A DNA stretch of 64,000 nucleotides from Rossellomorea aquimaris TF-12 (GTDB taxonomy: Bacteria; Bacillota; Bacilli; Bacillales; Bacillaceae_B), in contig NZ_LQXM01000024.1 in the NCBI RefSeq assembly GCF_001648555.1, positions 62,001 to 126,000 of the forward strand, read 5' to 3'. Positions 1 to 8,880 of the stretch are shown piece after piece. The notes under the pieces are model-generated. The model was not told the origin of the DNA and searched no databases. It worked only from the letters and a program-made list of their open reading frames with translations. The position numbers and the translations under genes were made by a program. Within the stretch, counting starts at the first letter, position 1; each line of letters starts with the position of its first letter.

Positions 1-70
1 CGAGCACCTCTAGCTGCAATCATCCACTACTCGCTTTTTGAATAGCAACAAAGTTTACGATAACAGCCTT
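1..70 (-). repeat. Left-edge fragment of the dispersed GC-rich intergenic element
   Basis: Read on the minus strand this begins with the head of the element seen elsewhere in the window: a cgtaaactttgttgctatt-like start, an aaaagcgagtagtgg core, then a tgatt..cagct segment that enters the GC-rich body. The copy is cut by the window edge. Related heads occur near 6285, 13496, 26385 and 37305. Confidence 0.5.
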
Positions 71-94
71 TTGAAAAGGTGTTTTCCATTTTCT

Positions 95-517
95 CTATTC
101 TTCCCACTTACCACCCCAGACATTAAATTTATTTCCGTCTGGGTCATATAGATCAAAGGCGACACCTGTCCACGCTTCATGAAGCTCACCAACATGCACT
201 CCATTTCTTTTCAAGCGATTGTATTCTTCGATGACTTTTTCTTTTTCATCATCAAAGTTCAAGGTTGCCTTATACAGTTCAGTATTATCTGAATTCATCA
301 AACTCCCTTTTACTTGTGGGTTCTCAGGGGGCTTTTCTACCTCCCATAAAAATATCCATTGACCGTTTTCAACTCTAAAACTGACATTTCTATTTTGATT
401 ATTCATCTCTTCTCCAACTTCTAAAGAAAAGTGCTCATTCCACCATTTATAAGATGCTTCAATATTGCAAACGGGGATATGGATACACGGGATACTAGAA
501 AGTTTTAAATGTCTCAA
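95..517 (-). CDS. VOC (glyoxalase/bleomycin resistance) superfamily protein
   Basis: About 140 residues with the two-lobe VOC pattern: CIHIPVCNIEASYKWW near the N-terminus and a C-terminal AFDLYDPDGNKFNVWGG strand typical of glyoxalase-like folds. VOC proteins bind a metal and a small substrate in the cytoplasm; the substrate here cannot be told from sequence. The start is taken as TTG at 517, because AGGAGAG lies 6 bases upstream; an upstream ATG-like start at 547 would bury the ribosome binding site. The gene overlaps the end of the upstream kinase gene by 23 bases, so the two are probably co-transcribed and translationally coupled. Confidence 0.8.
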   Translation of the reverse strand: MRHLKLSSIPCIHIPVCNIEASYKWWNEHFSLEVGEEMNNQNRNVSFRVENGQWIFLWEVEKPPENPQVKGSLMNSDNTELYKATLNFDDEKEKVIEEYNRLKRNGVHVGELHEAWTGVAFDLYDPDGNKFNVWGGKWEE

Positions 518-1400
518 CGTAATCTCTCCTCTTTTGTAAGGTATCAATACACGTTAATAATTTCGATACAACATTTGTAAATCCTCTTTGTTCATAAAAA
601 AACGAGTATTGAAGGAGAAGAATTAAGATGAGATAAGGCAAGCAATCTTTTTCATGTGGAGTCAAACCATTTTTATTTTCATATCCCTTTAGAAATTCCT
701 CTATAAACAGAAGTTTACCTTCTCCAGCTTGTTTTCTTAAAATCCCAGTAATAAAGTACGCAACGTCAACAACTCGAGGTGCTTTTCTTATTCTTTCAAA
801 ATCTATTAATCCTTTCATCTTATTGTCTACTATAAGCAGATTTTTCAAATGAAAATCACTATGTATAAATTGTAGAGGCATCTCTTTATAATTAGATAAG
901 ACCTCATCATATTGAAAAAAGTTCTTTTTTGCCCAAGCTCCTACTTGTGTATGATGTCTTTCTTTCCTCCAGCTTTCCAAATAGAAAAATACATTCCATT
1001 CAATGGGTTCTTCCCTGGATTTATAAGTAGACATCAACTTATGGAGCAAACCCAGATACTCTCCAATGGAAAACACCAATGACATCGAGATAGGGAATTC
1101 TTCTTTAGTTTCCCCTTCTAATGCACCATAAAGGGAATAAAATCCACTTTCTTTTTCCACAAATGGATCATTTCCTTTTGTTAAAACAGGCGTTTCGACA
1201 TTCAGTCCCTTATGTTGTAAATACTGAGTTAGAGAGTATTCTTCGTACCTTTCAAGAAGAGAGGTTTCAATTCTATTTTTAAGAAAATAGACTGCCTTAT
1301 CCGTCGATATTCTATATATATTTGGACTGATTGTTTCTTTTTTAAAGTGAACTACATCCAGATTCCATTGAGACAAAAGGCTATTTAAAGGCTCAATCAT
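495..1400 (-). CDS. Aminoglycoside phosphotransferase-fold kinase
   Basis: 301 residues of the APH/choline kinase fold. The Brenner-type catalytic loop HSDFHLKN spans about residues 180-187 (catalytic Asp182, metal-binding Asn187), and the DFE metal-binding motif follows at about 200-202. A weak N-lobe strand with K41 of YFLKN could be the nucleotide lysine. In Bacillaceae such proteins include spore coat CotS-like and small-molecule kinases; nothing here fixes the substrate and I would not call it a resistance gene. It is the first gene of a probable two-gene operon with the VOC gene downstream. Confidence 0.8.
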   Translation of the reverse strand: MIEPLNSLLSQWNLDVVHFKKETISPNIYRISTDKAVYFLKNRIETSLLERYEEYSLTQYLQHKGLNVETPVLTKGNDPFVEKESGFYSLYGALEGETKEEFPISMSLVFSIGEYLGLLHKLMSTYKSREEPIEWNVFFYLESWRKERHHTQVGAWAKKNFFQYDEVLSNYKEMPLQFIHSDFHLKNLLIVDNKMKGLIDFERIRKAPRVVDVAYFITGILRKQAGEGKLLFIEEFLKGYENKNGLTPHEKDCLPYLILILLLQYSFFYEQRGFTNVVSKLLTCIDTLQKRRDYVETFKTF

Positions 1401-1489
1401 TTTTAATTCCTTTCAAAAAATAGTAAGATACTCTTTAGTATTTCATTGAAGATTTGACGACATACATATTAAGAAAAGAGGTCATGACT

Positions 1490-2392
1490 ATGCAAAGAAT
1501 TCAAATGACGGAAGACTTATCCTTTTCACGAATTATTCATGGTTTATGGAGATTATCCGATTGGAATCAACCTAAAGAAGAAACCCTTTCGTTCATTCAA
1601 CATAATCTTGAAAAAGGTATCACGACGTTTGATCATGCCGATATCTATGGTTCATATACGTGTGAAGGATTATTTGGAGATGCACTCTCTCTTCAGCCTT
1701 CACTACGTGAAAAGATGGAGATTGTGACAAAATGCGGAATCGTTCTTCCTTCTGAAAATCGTCCAGAACATCAAACACACCATTACAACACAAGTAAAAA
1801 ACATATCATTGCTTCAGTTGAAAATTCGTTACAAAACCTAAAAACAGACTACATTGATTTATTATTAATACACCGACCAGATCCATTTATGAGTGGAGAA
1901 GAAGTGGCAGAAGCATTTACTCAGTTAAAAAATGAAGGAAAAGTACTGCACTTTGGTGTATCCAATTTCAAAGATCATCAATGGAATATGTTACAATCCT
2001 ATTTGCCGTTTCCACTTGTTACAAATCAAATTGAGTTATCTGCGTATCACCTTGAGAATTTTGAGGATGGAACATTAAATCTTTGTCAAGAGAAGCGTGT
2101 TGCTCCTATGGCTTGGTCACCACTTGCAGGTGGAGCCATCTTCAAGGAAGAAGATGAAAAAGCAGTACGTCTTCAACACACATTAAAGAAAGTACAAAAA
2201 GAAGTGGGTGCGAAAGGAATAGACGAAGTGATGTACGCATGGCTCCTAAATCACCCGGCAAATATCATGCCCATCGTAGGTTCCGGTAAGAAGGAACGAA
2301 TCCAAAACGCCATTGATTCACTATCCATTACATTAAACCACGACCAGTGGTTTGAAATCCTGCAAACCTCAATGGGACATGATGTACCTTAA
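1490..2392 (+). CDS. Aldo/keto reductase, YdhF-like oxidoreductase
   Basis: About 300 residues of the AKR TIM barrel. The catalytic tetrad is visible: Asp in FDHADIYG, the following Tyr, Lys in VTKCG and His in LLIHRPDP. SNF (GVSNF), AWSPLAGG and a C-terminal IMPIVGSGK cofactor-binding segment follow, as in the E. coli YdhF-type NADP-dependent family. The start is the ATG at 1490, since AAAGAGGT lies 7 bases upstream; a TTG at 1454 and an ATG at 1484 fit the ribosome binding site poorly. It is transcribed alone and ends before a shared terminator. Confidence 0.88.
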   Translation: MQRIQMTEDLSFSRIIHGLWRLSDWNQPKEETLSFIQHNLEKGITTFDHADIYGSYTCEGLFGDALSLQPSLREKMEIVTKCGIVLPSENRPEHQTHHYNTSKKHIIASVENSLQNLKTDYIDLLLIHRPDPFMSGEEVAEAFTQLKNEGKVLHFGVSNFKDHQWNMLQSYLPFPLVTNQIELSAYHLENFEDGTLNLCQEKRVAPMAWSPLAGGAIFKEEDEKAVRLQHTLKKVQKEVGAKGIDEVMYAWLLNHPANIMPIVGSGKKERIQNAIDSLSITLNHDQWFEILQTSMGHDVP

Positions 2393-2440
2393 GTTTCCAA
2401 GATTGAATTTTTTTCAAACTCTGGGTTAGACGGTCCCCAT

Positions 2441-2479
2441 AAAAAAAAGACGATCCTTTTTTAAAGGTTCGTCTTTTTT
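2441..2479. terminator. Bidirectional intrinsic terminator
   Basis: AAGACGA-T-CC paired with GG-T-TCGTCTT, A-tract on one side and T-tract on the other. It sits between the convergent aldo/keto reductase and the small Fbp-like gene and could serve both. Confidence 0.8.
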
Positions 2480-2666
2480 AGTGGGCTAAATCCCCTGTAC
2501 TTACATAATACTCTAAATATACATCCTGTAATTCATTCATTGAAAGCTCATATAGTTGCTTTCCGAAATATTTATATACTCCAATTCTCAGTAACTGCTG
2601 GATATAGAAGTCTTTTTTCAATTCAGGCGTCTTTTTTTGCTGTGATTTGTTTTCTTGATGTAACAT
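2478..2666 (-). CDS. Small Fur-regulated basic protein (FbpA-type)
   Basis: 62 residues, very charged, with the segment LLRIGVYKYFGKQLYELSMNELQ that resembles the FbpA-type proteins of Bacillus (Fur-controlled small proteins thought to act with the FsrA small RNA in iron sparing). The ATG at 2666 is chosen because GGAGGG lies 6 bases upstream; a longer frame to 2729 has no ribosome binding site. I see no convincing Fur box in the 80 bases upstream, so iron control is only an inference from the family. It lies just downstream of czcD, on the same strand. Confidence 0.65.
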   Translation of the reverse strand: MLHQENKSQQKKTPELKKDFYIQQLLRIGVYKYFGKQLYELSMNELQDVYLEYYVSTGDLAH

Positions 2667-2744
2667 GATAATCCCTCCACTTGGGGATATACCCAACCAA
2701 GAGATAACGTTAAACCACTTGGGACACATTTTAGGACACTTTTA

Positions 2745-3656
2745 TTAATTTTCTTCACAAATGTGATGATGACCTTCCATTACGTTGAGTCCTTCCAATT
2801 GAATAGTAGAATGATGAAGCTCGTATTTTTCTTCTAAGAATGATGAGATTTCCAGAAGGATGTCATCTCGATTCACATCGTTATCTACAACAACATGACA
2901 GCTCAGTGCCGGAAACTCTGATGTGATACACCAGATATGCAGATCATGCACTTCAATCACCCCGTCTAATTCTGTCATATCTTTTTTTACATCAGAAAGA
3001 TTGATATGACTAGGCGAGCCCTCCATTAAAATATGAATCGATTCCTTTGTTACCCTCCAGCCACTGATGATAATGAGAATGGCAACAATGACAGATGCAA
3101 TTGGATCGGCAATATTCCAATTAAAGAAATAAATGAGTAGTCCTGCAATAATTGCCCCAACTGAGCCTAACATATCTCCAAGCACATGAAGAAATGCACT
3201 TCGAACATTTAAGTTATGATCTGTATCGCCTCTCATTAATATCCAAGCTACGACTATGTTAACAACCAAACCGATGATGGCGATGATCATCATTGTTGAA
3301 GAAACATCAGGAGTTTCTATAAAACGTTGATACGCCTCCCAAAAAATATAAAGAGAAATAAGAATTAATGTTAGCCCATTCATAAAGGCTGCCAATATTT
3401 CAAACCGCTTGTATCCATATGTTTTCCCTTTATTTGAAGCTTTTTCACCAATATAAAAGGCTACTAAGCTTAGGCCAAGAGCAGCAGCATCACTTAGCAT
3501 ATGACCTGCATCTGATAATAAGGCCAAGCTGTTTGTCATCAGGCCTCCAACTACTTCTACAATCATAAAAGTAAAAATAAATAGGAAGCTGATTAATAAT
3601 GCTTTTTTATTTTGAGAATGATTATGTCCATGGCTATGGCCGTGATGATGGCCCAT
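2745..3656 (-). CDS. czcD: Cation diffusion facilitator, Zn/Cd/Co efflux antiporter
   Basis: 303 residues. The N-terminus is histidine-rich (HHHGHSHGHNH), followed by six hydrophobic segments and a cytoplasmic C-terminal domain ending in a HHH-containing tail. The transmembrane metal site is visible as ALLSDAGHMLSD (HxxxD) and HVLGDMLGS. CzcD exports Zn, Cd or Co in exchange for protons or potassium. It starts 4 bases after the cadA stop codon and is surely in the cadC-cadA operon, so it should be induced when CadC releases its operator. Confidence 0.93.
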   Translation of the reverse strand: MGHHHGHSHGHNHSQNKKALLISFLFIFTFMIVEVVGGLMTNSLALLSDAGHMLSDAAALGLSLVAFYIGEKASNKGKTYGYKRFEILAAFMNGLTLILISLYIFWEAYQRFIETPDVSSTMMIIAIIGLVVNIVVAWILMRGDTDHNLNVRSAFLHVLGDMLGSVGAIIAGLLIYFFNWNIADPIASVIVAILIIISGWRVTKESIHILMEGSPSHINLSDVKKDMTELDGVIEVHDLHIWCITSEFPALSCHVVVDNDVNRDDILLEISSFLEEKYELHHSTIQLEGLNVMEGHHHICEEN

Positions 3657-3660
3657 TGTT

Positions 3661-5784
3661 TTAGTCCCTCACTTTCTTTTCTCTTACCTTTAATAATCTC
3701 AATCCGTTCAATGTTACCAATAAGGTAGCTCCCATATCGGCAAAAATAGCAATCCATAAAGTTAGCCACCCAGGAATCACAAGCAATAATGCCAGCAGTT
3801 TTATTCCAATGGCGAAGGTAATATTTTGTTTAATGATGTTCAATGTTTTTCTACTTAAACGTACGATATAAGGTAGTTTTCTAAGATCATCATTCATTAA
3901 CGCAATATCAGCTGTTTCTAATGCTGTATCTGTTCCGGCTCCACCCATGGCAATACCAACATTTGATGCGGCTAGTGCAGGAGCATCGTTTATTCCATCA
4001 CCGATCATGGCAACCTTCCCATAAGAGTTCATATACCCTTTAATAAAGCTTAATTTATCCTCCGGGAGTAAACCTGCTCTCATTTCCTTTACTCCTAGCT
4101 TTTTTGCAATCGCATTAGCCGTCACTTCATGATCTCCTGTAAGCATAACGGTTTGTTGTATACCTAATTTGTGGAGTTGATGAATGATGGATTTACTTGT
4201 TTCTCGTACTTTGTCTGCCACTGCAATGAGAGCCAATGGAGTCTCACCGGTTCCAAACACCATTACAGTTTTGCCCTCACCTTGGAGCTGCAATATCTGT
4301 TCAGTTGGAGCTTGATTGAATAGTCTTTCAGAACCAATGAAATAGGTGGTTCCGTCGATGGTTCCACTTACCCCTTTTCCCGTATGAGACTGAAAGTTAA
4401 TAACCCTCAACTCTTTATAATCAATGTCCATTTTCTCCGCTTTCTTTAGAAATGCATTGGCTAATGGATGCTGTGAATAAAATTCAAGAGCGGACATTTG
4501 CTTCCATACCTCATCACTAGAGACCTCTTCTAATAATATAAAATCCGTTACTTCAGGTTCTCCTTTTGTAAGTGTCCCTGTTTTATCAAAGGCTATGGCC
4601 TTTAATCGTCCTAATTCCTCTAAATAAATACCACCTTTTATCAGAACACCATTTTTAGCCGCGTTTCCAATAGCAGTCACAATGGCCACTGGTGTAGAGA
4701 TCACGAGTGCACAAGGGCATCCCACCACTAAAACGGATAATCCTTGGTAAACCCATGTAGACCATGATAGTCCCATCAACAATGGAGGTAATAAGGCTAC
4801 AAAGAGTGCAACCAACATAATGATCGGCGTATAATATTTAGCAAAAACATCTACAAATGCTTGGGAAGGAGCTTTTTCACCCTGAGCTTCTTCTACTAAA
4901 TGGATGATTTTTGCAAGAGTTGTATCTTCTATTCTTTTCGTTACCTTTACCTTAAGGAGTCCTTCTTGATTAAGGGTGCCTGCAAAAACTCCATCACCCG
5001 TTCCTTTTTCAACAGGAACAGACTCCCCTGTTATAGTAGCTTGATTCACGGCGGAATACCCTTCCAGGACTTCTCCATCCATGGCAATTTTTTGTCCAGG
5101 CTTTACTAGCATAATGTCTCCTACTTCAACGTCTTCTGCATCAACAAGAAGTTCTGCTCCATTACGGATAATCAAAGCTTGTGAAGGAGCGATATCCATA
5201 AGGGAACGAATGGAATCTCTTGCTTTATCCATTGAATAGGATTCAAGGACTTCACTAATAGCAAATAACAGGACCACTATGGCTCCTTCACTCCATTCGC
5301 CTATAATAACAGCTCCAATAATCGCTATTGTCATCAAGGTTCTCATATCAAACTCTAGTTTGAAAAGATTTTGAATTCCCGTTTGAAATAGGCGAAATCC
5401 TCCTACCAGTATTGATCCTGCAAAAAGAGTAGTAGAAAAAAGATGACTGTTTTCTAAATTAAAAAGTGGTACAAGATAAGCAATAAAAAGTAAACAAAAT
5501 GAAAGAATTAAATATTTGTTTTTTTTATAGAAAGGGACTTTCCCTTCAGTCTCGACCTTACGCATTCCATCCTTGCGTAGACTTAGACCTTCAAATGCTC
5601 CTGCTTTCTCAACAGATTCAATGGTTGCTTCTCCAAATACAGTGATTTTAGAAGCACCAAAATTCACTTTCGCATCAACAACACCATCCAGGTGCTGCAC
5701 GTTCTTTTCGAACTTAGCTGCACAGCCTGCTCAGGAAAAGCCCTCGACTCTATAGGTATGCTTTGGCACAGGGTTATTCGTCAC
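3661..5784 (-). CDS. cadA: Cd/Zn-exporting P-type ATPase CadA, with in-frame UGA at codon 18
   Basis: The uninterrupted part is 679 residues of a P1B ATPase: TGES (about 252-255 in full numbering), the metal channel CPC (356-358), the phosphorylation site DKTGT (400-404) and a C-terminal [10 protein letters not shown]. The true start is most likely GTG at 5784: GGTGGAG lies just upstream, and the start overlaps the end of cadC by 11 bases. From there the frame encodes a complete N-terminal HMA domain, YRVEGFS[14 protein letters not shown], except that codon 18 (5733-5731) is UGA where the first Cys of CxxC belongs. Full length with that codon read is 707 residues, normal for CadA. Either UGA is decoded (selenocysteine or leaky read-through), or translation restarts, for example at ATG 5565, giving an ATPase without the HMA domain. 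The catalytic core is intact, so the gene is not obviously decayed. Confidence 0.85.
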
Positions 5785-6145
5785 GTGTCTCCACCTCTCT
5801 TTGATGAGTTACTGCGATTTCTATTAACTGTTTAACATGATGATCATCAAGGGAATAATACACAAGCTTCCCTTTCTTTCTGAACTTAGCCAACCCCTGT
5901 TTTCTAAGTAATCGTAAATGATGAGAGGCTGTCGCTGTTGATGAGCCGACAATATTAGCAACATCACATACACAAAGCTCATCCTCAATCGTAAGTGCAT
6001 AGGCAATTTTCATTCTTGTATCATCAGATAACGCTTTAAAGATTGCAGCTACCTTTGAAGTATTTTGTGTTAATAGATCCGTTTTTAAGCGGTTAACCTT
6101 CTCTTCATCTATGCAAGTCACCTCACATACGTCTATTGCTTTCAA
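5774..6145 (-). CDS. cadC: ArsR/SmtB-family metal-responsive repressor CadC
   Basis: 123 residues from the TTG at 6145, which has GTGAGGTG 6 bases upstream; this start gives the length and N-terminus (MKAIDVCEVTCIDEEKVNR) of staphylococcal CadC. Metal ligands match the alpha3N-type site: Cys7 and Cys11 in the N-terminal arm, Cys58 and Cys60 in ELCVCD. The winged helix follows with SSTATASHHLRLLRKQG as recognition helix, and a C-terminal DDHHxxxxxxxAVTH helix could hold the Zn site. CadC represses its own operon and dissociates on binding Cd, Pb or Zn. The gene is followed, with overlap, by cadA. Confidence 0.92.
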   Translation of the reverse strand: MKAIDVCEVTCIDEEKVNRLKTDLLTQNTSKVAAIFKALSDDTRMKIAYALTIEDELCVCDVANIVGSSTATASHHLRLLRKQGLAKFRKKGKLVYYSLDDHHVKQLIEIAVTHQREVETRDE

Positions 6146-6160
6146 GTTAAACACCTCACT

Positions 6161-6174
6161 AACATTCAAATGTT
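6161..6174. promoter_or_regulatory. Secondary operator-like palindrome at the cadC start
   Basis: AACATT-CA-AATGTT, a 6-bp-arm inverted repeat that reuses the ACATTC / GAATGT words of the large upstream palindrome. It lies between the promoter and the TTG start of cadC, so a second CadC site is plausible. Confidence 0.4.
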
Positions 6175-6185
6175 CTTTTGATTAT

Positions 6186-6214
6186 ATTATAGAGAAAAGG
6201 AGAGAAATGTTCAA
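6186..6214 (-). promoter_or_regulatory. Sigma-A promoter of cadC-cadA-czcD
   Basis: On the minus strand TTGAAC (6214-6209), a 17-base spacer, then TATAAT (6191-6186). The -35 hexamer lies inside the long palindrome, which places the repressor site on the promoter. Confidence 0.75.
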
Positions 6215-6250
6215 ACATTCCTTTGAATGTTTGAACATTTCTCTCCTTTT
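6195..6250. promoter_or_regulatory. CadC operator: perfect inverted repeat, 26-bp arms, 4-bp centre
   Basis: Arm 6195-6220 and arm 6225-6250 are exact reverse complements around CTTT. Each arm holds ATGTTCAAACATTC, an ArsR-family-like operator word. Because the start of transcription is expected near 6180, the palindrome is not in the transcript and must act as DNA. It covers the -35 and upstream region. Confidence 0.7.
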
Positions 6251-6284
6251 GTATAGGGGTGCTCAAGTAAATCAGTCTTTATGA

Positions 6285-6503
6285 ATGGCTCTTTTCGTTA
6301 ACATTGTTGCTTTTTCAAAAGCAAGTAGTGGTTGATTTACGTTTCCATACTAGAAAATCTGTTTTCTTTAAGAATATTTTTCACCTTTAAGCTTCTCTGT
6401 CACTAAAATTACTTATAGATAGTGAGGGGAAGTTCCCCTCACCATCCAGCACATACTGATTGGCAGAGCCAATGGCTGAACTCATGTTATAAAAATAGCC
6501 ATT
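6285..6503 (+). repeat. Degenerate dispersed intergenic element, head and tail only
   Basis: The head (cgttaacattgttgctttt, then a tagtggttgattt segment) is at about 6295-6340 and the tail (gttcccctcaccatccagca followed by a tgattggcagagcc segment) at about 6431-6480. The GC-rich middle is missing. The tail closely matches copies at 18.9 kb and 13.9 kb. Confidence 0.5.
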
Positions 6504-6532
6504 AAAAAAGAGCCCTGTGTATACAAAGGCTC
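6504..6532 (-). terminator. Intrinsic terminator of the small membrane gene
   Basis: Minus-strand GAGCC(tttgtatacaca)GGGCTC-type hairpin followed by TTTTTT, 20 bases after the stop codon at 6552. Confidence 0.75.
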
Positions 6533-6551
6533 ATTCTCTCTGGCTATTTTA

Positions 6552-6881
6552 TTAATTATGTTGTTGAAGTCTTTTTTCTCTTTTCATGAAGAAATCCAGA
6601 GCTACCCAAAATACTACGGAAGTAATTGCAAAGATAGCGATAGCGAAGTAAATTTCTTCTGTTTTCCAGTCTAATCGTGGGATAAGGATACCCAGAATTC
6701 CTGAAAGTATATAGTAACCACCTATTAGTTGTAAATATAATTTCCCACCGGGAGATTGAACATTTTCTAAATAGCCTTTTCCTGCTTTGCCAAAGAAAAT
6801 AGCTATACCTCTAATAATGACATAAACCGAAAAGGCAATGATAAGGGCTACAACAAACTCCTGATTAAAAACGTCTGCCAT
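6552..6881 (-). CDS. Small integral membrane protein of unknown function
   Basis: 109 residues from the ATG at 6881, which has AAAGGAG 8 bases upstream (a longer frame to 6914 has no site). Three hydrophobic segments are visible: VVALIIAFSVYVIIRGIAIFF, LQLIGGYYILSGILGILI and IYFAIAIFAITSVVFWVALDFF, followed by a short basic tail (KREKRLQ). I recognise no family. It stands alone with its own terminator. Confidence 0.7.
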   Translation of the reverse strand: MADVFNQEFVVALIIAFSVYVIIRGIAIFFGKAGKGYLENVQSPGGKLYLQLIGGYYILSGILGILIPRLDWKTEEIYFAIAIFAITSVVFWVALDFFMKREKRLQQHN

Positions 6882-6984
6882 AATCGTTCTCCTTTCCAAC
6901 ATTCCTTTTTTCATATTCTAAATTGTTGTGTTGTTGATTAGAATTCTTTATGATGAAAGTATACATAGTTAAATGAAGTTTTTA

Positions 6985-7069
6985 GTAACTAATTATGTAC
7001 ACATTACAAAGAATAAATAGGGAATGGATAAGAATGTAATACTTTTAAAAGGATATACTCATTAGTTAC
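6985..7069 (+). other. Possible structured leader before the CNNM transporter
   Basis: GTAACTAAT (6985-6993) is complementary to ATTAGTTAC (7061-7069), and nested inside are ATTAC (7003-7007) and GTAAT (7036-7040). It could fold as an mRNA leader of the downstream gene. It does not look like the Mg M-box or the yybP-ykoY Mn element. The DNA is AT-rich, so chance is not excluded. Confidence 0.25.
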
Positions 7070-7132
7070 GGATTTCAAGTATTATCTTGTCTCATTTATT
7101 ACTAATTCTTGACACTTATACTCAGGAGGTGT

Positions 7133-8512
7133 TTGGAGCTTAAGGGGAAGCATAAAAGTGCTACTCTTTGTTACAGCTTCGGATCATTGGAAATATTTAT
7201 TAATTTACTATTAGTGGCTTTATTAATTGCGTTAACAGCCTTTTTTGTGGCTTCAGAGTTTGCCATTGTAAAGGTAAGAAGCTCCCGAATTGATCAATTG
7301 GTAGCTGAAGGAAATCAGACAGCCGTTGCGGCTAAAAGGGTGATCACTCATTTAGATGAATATTTATCTGCTTGTCAGTTGGGAATCACGATTACGGCCC
7401 TTGGACTTGGGTGGTTAGGTGAACCTACGATTGAGCACTTACTTCATCCAGTATTCGATAGATTAGAATTAAACCCCTCTTTAACGAGCATTATTTCATT
7501 TGGTTTAGCCTTTTCTTTGATCACGTTCCTTCATGTAGTGGTGGGAGAATTAGCACCAAAAACACTTGCTATTCAAAAAGCAGAAACCGTCACACTTTTA
7601 TTTGCTAAACCGTTAATTTGGTTTTATCGAATTGCCTATCCATTTATTTGGACACTAAATAAATCAGCACGTCTGTTTACAGGTCTTTTTGGATTAAAGC
7701 CCGCTTCTGAACATGAAATGGCTCATTCAGAGGAAGAGTTAAGAATTATTCTTTCTGATAGTTATAAGAGTGGCGAAATCAATTCATCTGAATTTAAATA
7801 TGTAAACAAAATTTTTGAATTCGACGAAAGAATTGCAAAAGAAATCATGGTTCCAAGAACAAATATTGTCACCCTTTCAGCCGGTTCCACCATTGATGAA
7901 GTGTTATCCATCATAAAAGAGGAACGATATACTCGATACCCTGTTGTAGATGGAGACAAGGATAATATTCTTGGCATTGTGAATGTAAAGGAATTACTTA
8001 CAACTCTCGTGAACAATAAAGGGGAGCATAAGGACCTTTCTACGTTTACGAAGCCGGTCATTCGTGTGATCGAAACGATTCCAATACAAGCTCTACTCGT
8101 TAAACTGCAAAAAGAACGCTCTACTATGGCCATCCTTCTTGATGAGTACGGTGGTACAGCGGGACTTGTCACAATCGAAGATATTATCGAAGAAATAGTC
8201 GGTGAAATTCGAGATGAATTTGATATCGATGAAATTCCAGAGATTCAAAAAGTAAAAGAGAATCATTATATATTTGATGCAGTCATGTTAATCGAGGATG
8301 TAAATGAATTATTAGACATTTATATTGAAGAAGAAGAAGTCGATACGATTGGAGGCTGGTTCCTCACACAGAAGTATGAAGTTCAGCTGGGAGATCAAAT
8401 CGAAGAACAAGGGTACTGCTTTAAAGTAAAGGAAATAGATGGTCATCATATTCAGTATCTTGATGTAAAAAAAATGACCTCCGTGCAATTAGAAAAGAAC
8501 GAGTCCCAGTAG
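7133..8512 (+). CDS. CNNM/CorC-type transporter: DUF21 plus CBS pair plus CorC_HlyC
   Basis: About 440-459 residues. Order: a DUF21 membrane domain with [24 protein letters not shown] and further hydrophobic segments (to about residue 200), a CBS pair ([11 protein letters not shown] and [33 protein letters not shown]), and a C-terminal transporter-associated domain. Bacillus relatives in this family, such as MpfA (YhdP), are implicated in Mg efflux. The start is uncertain. TTG 7133 has AGGAGG only 3 bases away; TTG 7187 gives the usual family N-terminus but has no good site. Transcribed alone and ended by a strong terminator. Confidence 0.88.
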   Translation: MELKGKHKSATLCYSFGSLEIFINLLLVALLIALTAFFVASEFAIVKVRSSRIDQLVAEGNQTAVAAKRVITHLDEYLSACQLGITITALGLGWLGEPTIEHLLHPVFDRLELNPSLTSIISFGLAFSLITFLHVVVGELAPKTLAIQKAETVTLLFAKPLIWFYRIAYPFIWTLNKSARLFTGLFGLKPASEHEMAHSEEELRIILSDSYKSGEINSSEFKYVNKIFEFDERIAKEIMVPRTNIVTLSAGSTIDEVLSIIKEERYTRYPVVDGDKDNILGIVNVKELLTTLVNNKGEHKDLSTFTKPVIRVIETIPIQALLVKLQKERSTMAILLDEYGGTAGLVTIEDIIEEIVGEIRDEFDIDEIPEIQKVKENHYIFDAVMLIEDVNELLDIYIEEEEVDTIGGWFLTQKYEVQLGDQIEEQGYCFKVKEIDGHHIQYLDVKKMTSVQLEKNESQ

Positions 8513-8529
8513 GGACTCGTTCTTTTTTT
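8497..8529 (+). terminator. Intrinsic terminator of the CNNM gene
   Basis: GAACGAGTCCC-agta-GGGACTCGTTC followed by seven T. The stem begins inside the coding region and the stop codon is in its loop/stem. Confidence 0.9.
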
Positions 8530-8757
8530 CTCTATCGGGAAACGCTAATTAAAGGTTGCTCTTTTCCCTTTTTTACTTTTCACCTTGATCAGAGATTACA
8601 AAGTCCCCCACCAGAAATAAAAACAATACGCATTAGACGTGCTTAGTAAAGGAGGGATTTTAAGAACAAAAAGTGTTAACCTTAACGCCAACAAATAAGA
8701 AGGATATTGTAAGAGCTTTATCCTGTATCGATATAACTTTCATTACTCAAACCATTA

Positions 8758-8810
8758 AAATCTCCTCAAAGATAATCATACATATTGATTATTTGTGAGG
8801 AGATTTTTTT
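8758..8810 (+). terminator. Orphan terminator-like hairpin upstream of the GntP permease gene
   Basis: AAATCTCCTCA (8758-8768) pairs with TGAGGAGATTT (8796-8806), with inner ATAATCA/TGATTAT, then a T run. It follows a 250-base stretch with no gene. It could end an unseen short transcript or act as a leader attenuator for 8881. The rest of 8530-8757 holds nothing I can identify. Confidence 0.55.
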
Positions 8811-8880
8811 GCTTTAGATATTTAGGATAGATTTTAAATTTGATGGAACAATAATGTCAAACGATTATCCGAGGTGAATT

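Noticed and set aside
7109-7114. TTGACA as -35 of a promoter inside the CNNM gene start
   Set aside because: No acceptable -10 at 16-18 bases downstream.
8530-8810. Small RNA ending at the orphan terminator
   Set aside because: No promoter or conserved core seen; a 43-codon GTG frame here has a badly spaced ribosome binding site.
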